A stretch of DNA of 64,000 nt. Source: Nitrospirota bacterium. GTDB taxonomy: Bacteria; Nitrospirota; Nitrospiria; Nitrospirales; UBA8639. The notes under the pieces are model-generated. The model saw only the letters and a list, made by a program, of their open reading frames with translations. It was not told where the DNA came from and searched no databases. This document shows positions 29,700 through 39,265 of the stretch, piece after piece. Position numbers and translations under genes: made by a program. Position 1 is the stretch's first letter, and each line of letters begins with the position of its first letter. Where the stretch lies: assembly GCA_027623995.1 (NCBI GenBank), contig JAQBUF010000008.1:1-64000 (forward strand), read 5' to 3'.

Positions 29700-31532
29700 A
29701 TGACGATGCCTCTAGAACCTAAAATTCGCGTGTTGCCCGATGCTGTCTCTTGTCAGATCGCGGCGGGAGAGATTGTGGATCGACCCGCCTCGGTGGTGAA
29801 AGAGTTGATCGACAATAGTTTGGATGCTGGTAGCTCCATGATTGTGGTGGATATTCTTGATGGTGGGAAACGCTTAATTCGTGTGACCGATAATGGCGAA
29901 GGCATGACGCGGGCTGATGCCCAATTAGCTTGCCAACGGTTTGCGACCAGTAAACTGTCCAGCGCACAAGACTTGCTGAGTATTGCGACCTATGGGTTTC
30001 GAGGGGAGGCACTCCCCAGTATTGCCTCGGTGTCGAATTTTCAGTTGCTCACGGCGACAAAGGACGCGTCGGTGGGAACTCAGCTGACTGCTGAAGGTGG
30101 ACCCGTATCTTCGGTTGAAGAGCATGCTTCATCCCCTGGGACTAGAATTGATGTCGGGGAATTATTTTTTAATACTCCGGGCCGTCAGAAGTTTCTAAAA
30201 TCTACACCTACTGAGTTCTCTCATATTTGCCATGTGGTGCAACAAGCGGCTCTCACACGACATTCAACCCAATTTCGGTTGCGACACAACGACCATGTCG
30301 TCTTCGACTTTCCCGTAGTGCATTCGTTGCAGGATCGCCTCCTGCAACTCTATGGGATCAAATTAATAGACCAGATGTTGCCCATCGAATGTGAGCGAGG
30401 AGCGGTAACCGTACGAGGTATTGCGATCAATCCTTATCATGCTCGTACTGGCCGAACACCACAGGAAATATTTGTGAATGGTCGATCTATTAAAAATACG
30501 ACCATCTCCCATGCGATTTATGAAGCCTATGGATCGTTCTTGCCCAAAGGACGTCATCCGATCTTTGCCCTATTTCTTGACATCGATCCTCGGGACGTGG
30601 ATGTCAATGTGCATCCTTCTAAACGCGAAGTGAAATTTTCGAATCCAGATATTGTGCATCGAGTAGTGAAAGAGGCCGTGGTTCGGCCTCTTCATCGAAA
30701 GTCTACGATACGATCAACAGATGATGGGGCAGTGTATGGGACCGATTTGGCTCAGGAAACATCCTCACCTGTTGATCCAAGAGATTCTTCCTCCTCAGAT
30801 GTGATGACATTGCGTCCAGTGAACCTGGATTCCACGAAAGAGGGGGGAATTCATTCCATTGGGGAGTCTAAGAACATCGCTCAGCTGTTTTCCCAGGGAA
30901 CCCGTGAAGAGGAATTCGTTCACGAAGCGAGAGCTTCGTATTTACTCGAGCCAGACTTTACCGTTCGCGTCTTAGGCCAAATAAGTCACACGTATATCGT
31001 GGCGCAAGTGGGTGAGGAATTCCATGTCGTGGATCAGCACACGGTTCATGAACGAGTGTTATTTGAACGCCTCTGGCGAAGTTGGTTAGAAAAGTCTGTG
31101 CAATCGCAAGCGTTATTAATCCCTGAGCCAATTGACGTGCAACCGCATAGCGCCGCGCTCTTACAATCTGCCTTACCTGAGTTAGAGAGCTTGGGATTGG
31201 AATTGGAGCCCTTTGGGGCCTCCGCTTTTGTGTTGCGATCCGTGCCAGCATTGCTGGGGCAAATGGATTATGCCGCGCTCGTGCAAGATATGATTGATGA
31301 TCTGACCGAATGGAAATCCTTGGATTCGATCGAGAAACGCATTCGTCCCGTGTTAGCGTCCATGGCCTGCCAAGGTGCGGTGCAAGCTGGGCGTGCCATG
31401 ACTGAACCGGAAATGAAGCTGGTGTTAGAAGATTGGGTGAAGGAAGGGTTTCCCATGACCTGTCCTCATGGGCGACGGGTTACGATGCGATTTTCTCTGG
31501 ACGAATTGCACCGAATTTTTCGGCGGATATAG
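29700..31532 (+). CDS. mutL: DNA mismatch repair protein MutL
   Basis: MutL couples mismatch recognition to strand cutting. The GHKL ATPase is complete: AAGEIVDRPASVVKELIDNS (about 20-40), DNGEGM, FATSKL and GFRGEALPSI, with NVHPSKREVKF near residue 305. The C-terminal domain has DQHTVHERVLFE, matching the endonuclease pattern DQHxxxE(x4)E, followed by ACQGAV and CPHGRR. It is therefore probably the nicking type found in bacteria without MutH. 610 residues is normal. The stop is 5 bases before miaA. Confidence 0.95.
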   Translation: MTMPLEPKIRVLPDAVSCQIAAGEIVDRPASVVKELIDNSLDAGSSMIVVDILDGGKRLIRVTDNGEGMTRADAQLACQRFATSKLSSAQDLLSIATYGFRGEALPSIASVSNFQLLTATKDASVGTQLTAEGGPVSSVEEHASSPGTRIDVGELFFNTPGRQKFLKSTPTEFSHICHVVQQAALTRHSTQFRLRHNDHVVFDFPVVHSLQDRLLQLYGIKLIDQMLPIECERGAVTVRGIAINPYHARTGRTPQEIFVNGRSIKNTTISHAIYEAYGSFLPKGRHPIFALFLDIDPRDVDVNVHPSKREVKFSNPDIVHRVVKEAVVRPLHRKSTIRSTDDGAVYGTDLAQETSSPVDPRDSSSSDVMTLRPVNLDSTKEGGIHSIGESKNIAQLFSQGTREEEFVHEARASYLLEPDFTVRVLGQISHTYIVAQVGEEFHVVDQHTVHERVLFERLWRSWLEKSVQSQALLIPEPIDVQPHSAALLQSALPELESLGLELEPFGASAFVLRSVPALLGQMDYAALVQDMIDDLTEWKSLDSIEKRIRPVLASMACQGAVQAGRAMTEPEMKLVLEDWVKEGFPMTCPHGRRVTMRFSLDELHRIFRRI

Positions 31533-31536
31533 CGCG

Positions 31537-32583
31537 ATGATTGACAGCGAAAACAATACGAACACTGGTGAGGCCTGGGAGACATCTCAGCGTCCTGTGA
31601 TTGTGTTAGTTGGTCCTACTGCGATTGGAAAAAGCCGAGTGGCGATGGACGTGGCTAAGGCTTTGGGGACGGAAGTGCTTACCGCTGATTCCACCCAAGT
31701 CTATCGCGGTATGGATATTGGCACCGATAAACCCACATCTGAGGAACGCGGGGAAGTCCCTCATCAACTGATTGATCTTGTTGATCCTGATGAGCCCTTC
31801 AATGCTGGTGAATATCGGCGTCACGCTGTCGTGGAAATCGATCGCCTGCATCGCGAATGCCGAATTCCTTTGGTGGTCGGTGGGACAGGACTGTATGTGC
31901 GAGTCTTATTACGAGGGCTCTGGCCTGGGCCACCTGTGGATTGGGTCTTACGCCGTGCATTAGAACAAGAGGCGCAAGCCCGTGGGCTGACAGCCCTGTA
32001 TCAAGAGCTAGTGGACGTAGATCCTAAGCGGGCTCGTTTGGTGCATCCTAACGATTCAGTCAAAGTGCTTCGTGCCTTGGAAATCTTTCGCCAAACTGGG
32101 GTGCCTGCGAGTCAGGCTCATCAACAGCATGGGTTTCAGGACCGACCGTTTACAGCACTGGTCCTTGGTCTGACCATGGATCGGGACGCGCTCTATCGAC
32201 GTATCGAAGAACGAGTTCATATTGAAATCGACAAAGGTTTGGTGGACGAAACGCGTCGACTGATTTCTCAAGGGTATGCACGGAGCCTGACGTCGATGAA
32301 AAGCTTGGGCTATCGACAGATGGCGGGGTATCTCGAAGGGGAGTATGACTTTGATGAGGCGGTGCGTCTGCTGAAACGGGATACGCGTCATTTTGCCAAA
32401 CGCCAAATGACGTGGTTTCGGAAAGAGCCAGACATTGAATGGGTACATGTATTGCCCGAAGAATCCGTGGCCAGCGTAACGACTCGCATATTAAAACATG
32501 TGGAACTTTTTTTGAAAAATGTTGAAGCCGGGGGTATCCAGAGGGATGCCTGTGAAAATGTCACTGAAAACGTAGGGAGATGA
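31537..32583 (+). CDS. miaA: tRNA dimethylallyltransferase MiaA
   Basis: MiaA adds a dimethylallyl group to A37 of tRNAs reading U-starting codons. VGPTAIGKS is the P-loop (near residue 25); DSTQVYRGMDIGTDKP, PHQLIDLVDPDEPFNAGEY and VVGGTGLYVRVLL are the family signatures, and SLGYRQMAGYLEG with FAKRQMTWFRK marks the C-terminal half. The ATG at 31537 is chosen because it follows the mutL stop closely; the longer frame overlaps mutL. Part of a mutL-miaA-mtnP-kinase run. Confidence 0.93.
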   Translation: MIDSENNTNTGEAWETSQRPVIVLVGPTAIGKSRVAMDVAKALGTEVLTADSTQVYRGMDIGTDKPTSEERGEVPHQLIDLVDPDEPFNAGEYRRHAVVEIDRLHRECRIPLVVGGTGLYVRVLLRGLWPGPPVDWVLRRALEQEAQARGLTALYQELVDVDPKRARLVHPNDSVKVLRALEIFRQTGVPASQAHQQHGFQDRPFTALVLGLTMDRDALYRRIEERVHIEIDKGLVDETRRLISQGYARSLTSMKSLGYRQMAGYLEGEYDFDEAVRLLKRDTRHFAKRQMTWFRKEPDIEWVHVLPEESVASVTTRILKHVELFLKNVEAGGIQRDACENVTENVGR

Positions 32584-32589
32584 GAGGGA

Positions 32590-33480
32590 ATGGCCGTACA
32601 ACCTCGAGCTGACATCGCGGTAATTGGCGGAAGTGGTTTGTATGAAATGGAAGGCCTCACGCGTGTACGTGAAGTCCGAGTAAACACCCCATTTGGAAAA
32701 CCTTCTGATGCCGTGGTGGTCGGAACATTGTCGGGTCAACGTGTCGCGTTTTTATCACGCCATGGACGTGGGCATCGAATTAGTCCATCGATGATCAATT
32801 ATCGGGCTAACATCTATGCGCTCAAATCCTTGGGTGTGACGAGAATCTTTTCTGTCAGTGCTGTGGGGAGCATGAAGGAGTCTATTGAACCAGGGCATCT
32901 GGTGTTGCCAGATCAGTTCATTGATAGAACCACGCAACGAGCGGGTACCTTTTTTGATCAAGGGCTGGTGGCGCACGTGGCCTTTGCCGATCCGATCTGT
33001 GGTGACCTCTCAGGCATTGTGCATCGCGCGGCCAAAGAGGTGAGAGTTACCACACATGTGGGAGGCACCTATGTGTGTATCGAAGGACCTCAATTTTCCA
33101 CCAAGGCCGAGTCGAAACTCTATCGTCAATGGGGCGTCGATGTCATTGGCATGACCAATATTCCTGAGGCCAAGCTCGCGAGAGAAGCGGAAATCTGCTA
33201 CGCCACCCTGGCCTTAGCCACGGATTATGATTGCTGGCATGAATCCGAGGAATCAGTCACGGTGGAAGGCATTTTGAAAATCATGCATGATAATGTGGTC
33301 CAGGCCAAAAAAGTTATTCTGCAAGCACTGCAATACACGTCCGAGCCACGAACCTGTGGTTGTGGGACGGCTTTGCAGCAAGCCATGGTGACCTCCCCTG
33401 TCGCGATCTCCGCAGCGGTCAAAAAACGATATCAATTATTTTTGCCACCTCAACCGAAGAAGAAATCCAAAAGGAGTTGA
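32590..33480 (+). CDS. mtnP: S-methyl-5'-thioadenosine phosphorylase
   Basis: The enzyme phosphorolyses methylthioadenosine to adenine and methylthioribose-1-phosphate in methionine salvage. GGSGLYEMEG (N-terminus), RHGRGHRISPSMINYRANI, SVSAVGSM, IEGPQFSTKAES, DVIGMTNIPEAKLAREAEI and TDYDCWHESEESV are characteristic, the last favouring MTA over purine nucleosides. The C-terminal 40 residues are extended and lysine-rich. It starts 6 bases after miaA. Other methionine salvage genes are not in the window. Confidence 0.9.
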   Translation: MAVQPRADIAVIGGSGLYEMEGLTRVREVRVNTPFGKPSDAVVVGTLSGQRVAFLSRHGRGHRISPSMINYRANIYALKSLGVTRIFSVSAVGSMKESIEPGHLVLPDQFIDRTTQRAGTFFDQGLVAHVAFADPICGDLSGIVHRAAKEVRVTTHVGGTYVCIEGPQFSTKAESKLYRQWGVDVIGMTNIPEAKLAREAEICYATLALATDYDCWHESEESVTVEGILKIMHDNVVQAKKVILQALQYTSEPRTCGCGTALQQAMVTSPVAISAAVKKRYQLFLPPQPKKKSKRS

Positions 33481-33484
33481 TGAC

Positions 33485-34399
33485 ATGGGAAGATTGTTAG
33501 TGGTGGGTTCTGTGGCCTTTGATACGGTCAAGACCCCATTCGGGGAAGTCGAAGATGTCTTGGGAGGCTCGGCCACATACTTTTCAACCGCGGCCAGTTT
33601 TTTTACTGGAGTCGATCTGATTGCGGTGGTTGGTGAGGACTTTCCTGAAGAGCATATTGAATTTTTAAAAGGTCGAGGCATTGACGTGTCTGGTCTTGAA
33701 CGTCGAAGCGGAAAGACGTTCCGATGGAAGGGTGAGTACTCGTACCAACTCAATGAGGCTCAGACACTTGATACCCAACTCAATGTGCTAGAAACGTTTC
33801 GTCCCAAAATCCCCGATCACTATCGGAACCCGGATTTGTTGTTTCTTGGGAACATTGATCCAGAACTTCAGCTCGATGTGTTGAACCAAGTCCAACGCCC
33901 TAAGCTCGTCGCCTGCGATACCATGAATTTTTGGATCGGTGGCAAGCGTGATGCGTTGTGGAAGGTATTAGAAAAAGTTGATGTGTTGGTCATCAACGAT
34001 GGAGAAGCACGAGAACTTGGCCAGGATTCCAATCTGGTCAAGGTGGCTCAGGATGTTCTCGCGCGTGGGCCCAAGCATCTGATTGTCAAACGAGGCGAAT
34101 ATGGCGTGCTGATGTTTAACAAGACACATACCTTTGGCGCTCCTGCATTTCCCTTGGAAGTGGTCAAAGATCCCACCGGGGCTGGGGACACATTTGCTGG
34201 AGGATTCATGGGACATTTGGCGGCAAGTGGAGATTTTTCAGATGCGGGGTTACGACGAGCCATCGTGTTTGGTACCGTGATGGCCTCCTTCAATGTCGAA
34301 GCCTTTAGTCTTGACCGTTTGCGTGACCTGGTCTATAAGGAAGTGGAAACCCGCTTTCGAGAGTTCAAGCGACTCACGCATTTCGAGGACCTATCGTAA
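33485..34399 (+). CDS. PfkB-family sugar/nucleoside kinase
   Basis: A ribokinase-type fold of 304 residues: GGSATYFSTAASFFTGVDL near 27-46 (substrate lid and GG motif), VINDGEARELG, HLIVKRGEYGVLMF and the catalytic anion hole DPTGAGDTFAGGFMG near 228-242. The family phosphorylates sugars or nucleosides. Next to mtnP (5-base gap, coupled), a role on a ribose or adenosine product is plausible, but the substrate is not shown by the sequence. Confidence 0.85.
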   Translation: MGRLLVVGSVAFDTVKTPFGEVEDVLGGSATYFSTAASFFTGVDLIAVVGEDFPEEHIEFLKGRGIDVSGLERRSGKTFRWKGEYSYQLNEAQTLDTQLNVLETFRPKIPDHYRNPDLLFLGNIDPELQLDVLNQVQRPKLVACDTMNFWIGGKRDALWKVLEKVDVLVINDGEARELGQDSNLVKVAQDVLARGPKHLIVKRGEYGVLMFNKTHTFGAPAFPLEVVKDPTGAGDTFAGGFMGHLAASGDFSDAGLRRAIVFGTVMASFNVEAFSLDRLRDLVYKEVETRFREFKRLTHFEDLS

Positions 34400-34556
34400 C
34401 AAGGCTCAAGAATCTTGGGCTTTCCACATTATCAGTAAGGCTGGTGAAAAAAATAGTCTGGTTGGTAGATCCAGGAGCGTGAAACGTGTATGTTCCACAT
34501 TCAGGGTTTTCTCTTATGGCCAATTTCGTGCGATGAAGGATTATTGAGACTGACGT

Positions 34557-35516
34557 ATGGATTCCTTAGGAACATTTTTTCGAGAAGCGCGTGAAGCTCA
34601 AGATTTAACGCTTGAGCAGGTAGCGGCCTCCACCAGGATCCAGGAATCCTATTTACAGGCTTTAGAGGAAGAGCGCTTTACCGTGCTTCCTCAAAAAGTC
34701 TTTACGAAGGGCTTTGTACGAACCTATGCTCGCACGCTGGGCTTAGACGAAGAAGAGGCCTTCCGACGTTTCTCAGCCTCAGCTGGCTCTCACTATCAAC
34801 AAGAAGAAGAAGCGCAGCAACAAGTTATCCAACGTGAGGAGGATGATCGCAAAGGGAAAGCCAATAGAAATGCCGTGATTATTCTGACGGCCGTGATCTT
34901 GATTGGGCTCGCGTTTATTTTGCCGCGAGAGCAATCAGCGCCACCTTCAACTCCGGCGAGTTCGCCACAAAAGGGAAAGCCCTTAACCTCGGTTGAATCA
35001 GCCAATCAAGCGAAAGAGTCTGAACATAAAGCCTCAGGTGATGCAGCGGTAGATCTAAACGGCTCATCGGATACCCAAGATCCTATCTCCCTTTCGAAGA
35101 CAAAAGAGGTTCCCCCTCCGTTTTTAGCAGCATCCAAACCTGCAACTACACTTCCTGTCGCTCCGAAGCCTGATCCCAAACGAGGAGATGTCGTCCAAGA
35201 GGTCCCTGTGGTCACCACGGATGAGCCACGGAAGACCATGCGTTCTCCATTTGAACCAGGCCGGGGAGAACAGGATGGCCCAATCATGTTGGAACTCGAA
35301 GCCTTAGAAATTACCTGGGTAGTGGTGCGTTCCGATGATCGAGAGCCACATGAAGCGTTATTGCAACCCGGAGAACGTGCGCTGTGGCGGGCTCACGACC
35401 GATTTTTGTTGACGCTCGGGAATGCTGGTGGAGTCAAGGTCACTCTCAATGGACAACCCCGTGGACCCTTTGGTAAGCCAGGAACGGTGATTCGCGACCT
35501 CGAAGTAAAGCCATAA
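34557..35516 (+). CDS. RodZ-like helix-turn-helix membrane protein (DUF4115)
   Basis: The N-terminal Xre-type HTH (LGTFFREAREAQDLTLEQVA, STRIQESYLQALEEERF, VFTKGFVRTYARTLGLD) matches RodZ. A membrane segment (NAVIILTAVILIGLAFIL, about 105-122) is followed by a Ser/Pro-rich linker and a C-terminal DUF4115 beta domain (ALEITWVVVRSDD, LLQPGERALWRAHDRFLLTL, NGQPRGPFG). RodZ ties MreB to the cell-wall elongation machinery; some relatives act otherwise. A 150-base gap ahead suggests its own promoter. Confidence 0.8.
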   Translation: MDSLGTFFREAREAQDLTLEQVAASTRIQESYLQALEEERFTVLPQKVFTKGFVRTYARTLGLDEEEAFRRFSASAGSHYQQEEEAQQQVIQREEDDRKGKANRNAVIILTAVILIGLAFILPREQSAPPSTPASSPQKGKPLTSVESANQAKESEHKASGDAAVDLNGSSDTQDPISLSKTKEVPPPFLAASKPATTLPVAPKPDPKRGDVVQEVPVVTTDEPRKTMRSPFEPGRGEQDGPIMLELEALEITWVVVRSDDREPHEALLQPGERALWRAHDRFLLTLGNAGGVKVTLNGQPRGPFGKPGTVIRDLEVKP

Positions 35517-35567
35517 ACAGAGTAGCCTTTTTTTAAAGGCTCTCCAACCGTAGATATTATCCCCTTC

Positions 35568-36002
35568 ATGACGGAATCATTTCTGGACATTCCACTCCTC
35601 ATTAAAACCGCCGAGGCAGCTTTTCAGCATGCTGTGGCACCCTCTTCAGGGTTTCGTGTGGGTGCCGTGCTACAAACCGAGGATGGGGTGTTGTTTACGG
35701 GATGTAACATCGAGAGTCCGGTGTATCTGGGGATGTGCGCTGAACGTGTGGCGTTATTTAAGGCCCTATCAGAGGGGTTTCGTCGCTTTTATGCTTTGGC
35801 CTTGGTATGCGAAGAAGGGATGGCCTGTCCTCCTTGTGGCACTTGCCGACAATTACTCTGGGAGTTTGCTCCAAGCTTACAGGTCATTACGGTCGATACA
35901 GGCAAACCTCCGCAGATTTACAAGATTATTGATCTTCTCCCTATCCCATTTGAACGTGGTGAACGTGATCCCTTTCGTACAAAGAAAAATTCATCAATCT
36001 AG
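35568..36002 (+). CDS. cdd: Cytidine deaminase
   Basis: It deaminates (deoxy)cytidine for pyrimidine salvage. SSGFRVGAVLQTEDG, TGCNIESPVYLGMCAERVAL (Cys and catalytic Glu) and CPPCGTCRQLLWEF (two zinc cysteines) give the complete active site. 144 residues is normal for the homotetrameric type. A small palindrome (AGCCTTT/AAAGGCT around a T-run) sits ahead of it, just after the RodZ-like gene. Confidence 0.93.
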   Translation: MTESFLDIPLLIKTAEAAFQHAVAPSSGFRVGAVLQTEDGVLFTGCNIESPVYLGMCAERVALFKALSEGFRRFYALALVCEEGMACPPCGTCRQLLWEFAPSLQVITVDTGKPPQIYKIIDLLPIPFERGERDPFRTKKNSSI

Positions 36003-36289
36003 TCTTCCATGATTCAACCTCAGTCATTCGTCGTTTTTTCTTCCCATTAACTCATTTTCTCCACATTTTATCTCGTCAGATCAACCCTGATTAATTCTGA
36101 ACGCCCTAGGCCAAGGGCGGACTACGTTAAGCATCGTATCGACAATCTAAATTTTTCATCGTTAAGTAAGAGGGGGAATGTTGAGAGAATATTTTTTCGG
36201 GAGGGAACTCTATCTTTTTCCTATTTAACGGGGGGGAAGAAGTCTGATACACCATTTCAGAGCATTATTGATATTCCCGCTGAAAGGTT

Positions 36290-37576
36290 TTGAATTGTTT
36301 GATCCGTAAATTGACACAGGTTTCGCTGACCAAATCGAAGGCTACCCAAAGAACGCATTGGCTTGAGTACGTCATTAGTCTCATAGCGATGTTTATGTTC
36401 CTGGGGGATAGTAAAATGAGTTGGGGGCAGGTATCAGGCTCGAGTGTCACCCTCCCATTTACGGGAGCTTGGAATCCAGCCCCTGGAGACTTTACGGCAA
36501 TATTTCCAGGGAAAGGCGTTGTTCTTGGCCCTTTTCGTATTCATCCATTTTTGGGGTTGGGTGAAACCTTTACGGATAATGTATTTCGAAGCAAAAATAA
36601 TCGAAAAAGTGACTTTATTCATTTCTTATCCCCTGGCGTTCAACTACAAATTCCCATGGGGCAACATCAATTTGCAGTCGATTATCGGGTGATTCAACAG
36701 GTGAATCAACGGTTTTCTGAAAATGATGTTCTCACTCAAGATGCCTCGGGGCAAGTTTTTTTAAATTTTCCCAATGGCCTAACGGTGAATCTTCAAGGCG
36801 GACATATTGAAGGATTTGATAGAAGAGGGAGTCAATTGGATCTTCAAACAACAGGCCTAACCACGTGGAATACCAATACGTTTATCGGAGAGGCTGAGTT
36901 TATTGGTTCTTGGGCAGGGGTTCGAATGAATGCTGAGTCTACGCAATGGAATTATGAAAATAATAACCAAGCTCCGGCCCGTGATCGGACAAGTCATGAT
37001 GTGGATCTCACGTTTTTTGGCTCAGTGACCTCGAAAACCTACGTCCTGTTGAGCTTCGGTGCCAGCAAGGAAAACTATTCTTCCAACATTCAACTTGATA
37101 GCACGAGCTATCGAGCCAGTACTGGCCTGCGATGGGCTGCCACAGGAAAAACCACCGGTGAGATTCAGGTGGGCTATGAAATTTTAAATTATGATCGAGC
37201 TCCTGTCATCCAACCTACAGGATCGTTGCTCAGTGATGGTGGCGATAAGCAGGAAATTCTTCGAGTGTCTGGGGAGCTGGAATGGCGACCGACATCACGC
37301 ACGTTTTTAACGTTCAGCCCCTTTCGATCACTTGAACAATCTGCCGTGTTTAATACGGCAGTGTTTACTCGAACGGGCGTCGATCTTGCGGCGCGACAGC
37401 AACTTGGCTCCCGAACGACGATGAGAGGAAATTTCCAAGTCGATTATGATGAATTTGCCAATGATAATGATTCAACTTCCAGTAGTGCGAGAACTGATAT
37501 GCGATGGGTCGCAGGCATCAATCTTGAGTATCGGGCAGTTCAATGGCTGGGATTTGGCCTTGGATATAGTTTTTAA
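36290..37576 (+). CDS. Outer-membrane beta-barrel protein of an exopolysaccharide cluster
   Basis: The translation has no ATG near its start; TTG at 36290 or 36299 (with AAAGGTT upstream) is followed by a hydrophobic segment (YVISLIAMFMFLG) and a cleavage-like SWGQVSG. The mature part is all beta with alternating aromatic residues: FLGLGETFTDNVFRSKNNRK (split FLGLGETFTD / NVFRSKNNRK), QHQFAVDYRVIQQVNQRF and the closing YRAVQWLGFGLGYSF, a typical barrel terminus. It resembles BBP2_2-type proteins preceding export genes, as here. The export lipoprotein follows after 80 bases. Confidence 0.75.
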   Translation: MNCLIRKLTQVSLTKSKATQRTHWLEYVISLIAMFMFLGDSKMSWGQVSGSSVTLPFTGAWNPAPGDFTAIFPGKGVVLGPFRIHPFLGLGETFTDNVFRSKNNRKSDFIHFLSPGVQLQIPMGQHQFAVDYRVIQQVNQRFSENDVLTQDASGQVFLNFPNGLTVNLQGGHIEGFDRRGSQLDLQTTGLTTWNTNTFIGEAEFIGSWAGVRMNAESTQWNYENNNQAPARDRTSHDVDLTFFGSVTSKTYVLLSFGASKENYSSNIQLDSTSYRASTGLRWAATGKTTGEIQVGYEILNYDRAPVIQPTGSLLSDGGDKQEILRVSGELEWRPTSRTFLTFSPFRSLEQSAVFNTAVFTRTGVDLAARQQLGSRTTMRGNFQVDYDEFANDNDSTSSSARTDMRWVAGINLEYRAVQWLGFGLGYSF

Positions 37577-37656
37577 CAACGAAGTTCTTCGGTCAATCAA
37601 TTCGATTTTTTTAGTAACACCATTACTTTGGCTATTCAAGGAATACTCTGAAAAGG

Positions 37657-38169
37657 TTGATGATGTTCATGTGTTCACTACGGAATAGGAATCGATGTTG
37701 GATTGCCCTTATGGTTGGGCTGCTCTTGTTTCCTGGATGTGGAATCAACCAGGTCAAGGATCAAAAGTCCAGGGGGAAAGTAGAGAGAGGTAATTTATTG
37801 GAAACCTACCGAGTGGGGCCCAATGACGTGTTGAAAGTTGAAGTATTTGATGAGGAAAATTTAACCACGGAAACCAAAGTGAGTGGTCAGGGCACAATAA
37901 AGTTTCCCTTAATTGGGGAAGTGCCTGTTAAAGGATTGACCCTGAAGGAGATAGAAGAAGCTCTAACATCAAAATTACAGGCTGGTTATCTCAAAAATCC
38001 GAAACTGACATTGGCGATTACGAGCTATCGCAATGTGTATGTCAGTGGAGAGGCCAAAACCCCTGGTGCCTTTCCCTTCAAAGAGGGGTTAACCGTTTTG
38101 AAAGCGATTACCTTGGCCGGGGGATGGACTGATAGGGCATCTCAGGGTCTCGCCCCCGGCATTCCATAA
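37657..38169 (+). pseudogene. Polysaccharide export lipoprotein (Wza family), 3'-truncated
   Basis: Start near 37657; a signal core (WIALMVGLLLFPGCG) has a lipobox Cys. The export domain is well preserved: YRVGPNDVLKVEVFDEENLT, GTIKFPLIGEVPVKGLTLKE, YLKNPKLTLAITSYRNVYV, then the SLBB-like GEAKTPGAFPFKEGLTVLKA and ITLAGGWTDRAS. Family members continue with a second strand pair (KIIR..., VVP). Here the sequence changes to QGLAPGIP and stops at 38169, within the 3' end of brxA on the other strand. The last 30-40 residues are lost. Outer-membrane export would probably fail. Confidence 0.8.
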
Positions 38170-38557
38170 GGTAGTCTTCCCAAAGTTGCTTAGAGAGCTT
38201 CGGGCGAAACAGGCGGAATTGCTCTCGCACGACTAAATCCAGGAAGTCTCCCAATAGCGGGCTATGTTTAATGGCCGCAGCGAGGCACGCCTGGGTGGCG
38301 ACTACACTGGACCCATCCCGCACCAGTTTCCACAATTCTGGCTTCATGAGAGCCAGCCTAGCCCGAATCAATCGACCCAATCGCCTCGCGGTTTCGGGGT
38401 TTCTGGTCTGCAGGATGTTTTGAGAGTAAAGGGCATCATCCCACTCCTTTTCACCGATCCCTTGAAGGAGCAAATCTGCCATCATTCGGGATTCGGGGAC
38501 CTTTAAGGACCCAGCGGTCAGATCAGCGGAATATCGCTTTTCTTCTGTTCCGATCAT
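38108..38557 (-). pseudogene. brxA: BrxA (DUF1819) of a BREX system, truncated and isolated
   Basis: The 149-residue frame starts KRYSADLTAGSLKVPESRMM (split from its Met by TEE) and continues ADLLLQG, NILQTRNPETARRLGRLIRA, LVRDGSSVVATQACLAAAIK, LGDFLDLVVREQFRLF and WEDYLMECR. This is the pattern of BrxA/DUF1819, usually about 190-210 residues. The C-terminal third is missing and the frame runs out in sequence complementary to the truncated export gene. BrxA is a DNA-binding accessory protein of BREX phage defence; no other brx gene is in the window, so this is a relic. Confidence 0.75.
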
Positions 38558-39265
38558 AAGTTTTTACATTATGTTGAAGGATCGCACCATAGGCTACATC
38601 CATCCCCCACCATAATACCCGTGAAAGGGGAATAAAATAACCCCGCCTGGCCACTATTGGCGTATTTTCCGCTGCCATTATACTTCAACTGATTAAATAA
38701 ATGCTGTCATAAATGGGGACTGCGAGGTCTATAGCGGCGGCAACTTCTGCCTCTCTTTTAGCCTGAAACATAACCGAGTCTTTTTGGGGGACCCTGCGTA
38801 TGTAGGACAATGGCTAGTTCCGACTTGGAAGTACAGTGGTCTGGACGTTTTCTGAGGTATGCAACTAATTGGGTGGAAGCAAGTTTGATTGATTAATTCC
38901 TTCCCGATAATCGAAGGGCCATGGTTCATCCGGGTATTTCAAATAGGAAGTATGGGAGGTTTTTTTCTTGGGGGCGATTCCACATAAATAATCTACAAAC
39001 AGGCCAGCACCCGTCAGGCGAATCCTTTGGTTGTCTGTGACATGTCCACTCTTCCCCGCAAGCATATATTCTTTAAGGCTCTTCTCCAAAGTGAGTGGGT
39101 GATTATGGGTTGTTTTCAAATGGGCTTGGGTCGGAAATGGGGTCGGAAATGGGGTCGGGAGTCTTTTTAACACACTTCGCATGGTCCGTTGACACATGGT
39201 GGCCTCTAGCCCAAGTTGGAAAGTAATGACTCCCGACCCCTAACGTGACCCCTCTCCGTTACGGT
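38558..39265. other. Accessory gap with small repeats, no supported gene
   Basis: About 700 bases upstream of brxA. It contains an open frame of 110 codons at 38865-39197 (minus) without a clear ribosome site, two 12-base GGGGTCGGAAAT-type units at 39129-39151 and the inverted repeat listed separately. Base composition varies. The region is likely eroded mobile or island DNA. Confidence 0.5.
39151..39240. repeat. Inverted repeat GGGGTCGGGAGTC
   Basis: A perfect 13-base inverted repeat: GGGGTCGGGAGTC at 39151-39163 and GACTCCCGACCCC at 39228-39240, 64 bases apart. Copies of GGGGTCGG precede the left arm in tandem. This could be the residue of a small mobile element or a REP-type sequence. Confidence 0.65.

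Noticed and set aside
35517-35567. Terminator between the RodZ-like gene and cdd
   Set aside because: The palindrome AGCCTTT/AAAGGCT has its T-run in the loop, not after the stem.
38108-38557. A functional BREX phage-defence system
   Set aside because: Only a truncated brxA is present; no other brx gene lies in the window.
38865-39197. 110-codon minus-strand gene
   Set aside because: Its start lies in the GGGGTCGG tandem repeat, giving a repeated Pro-Thr-Pro-Phe start; no family or ribosome site supports it.
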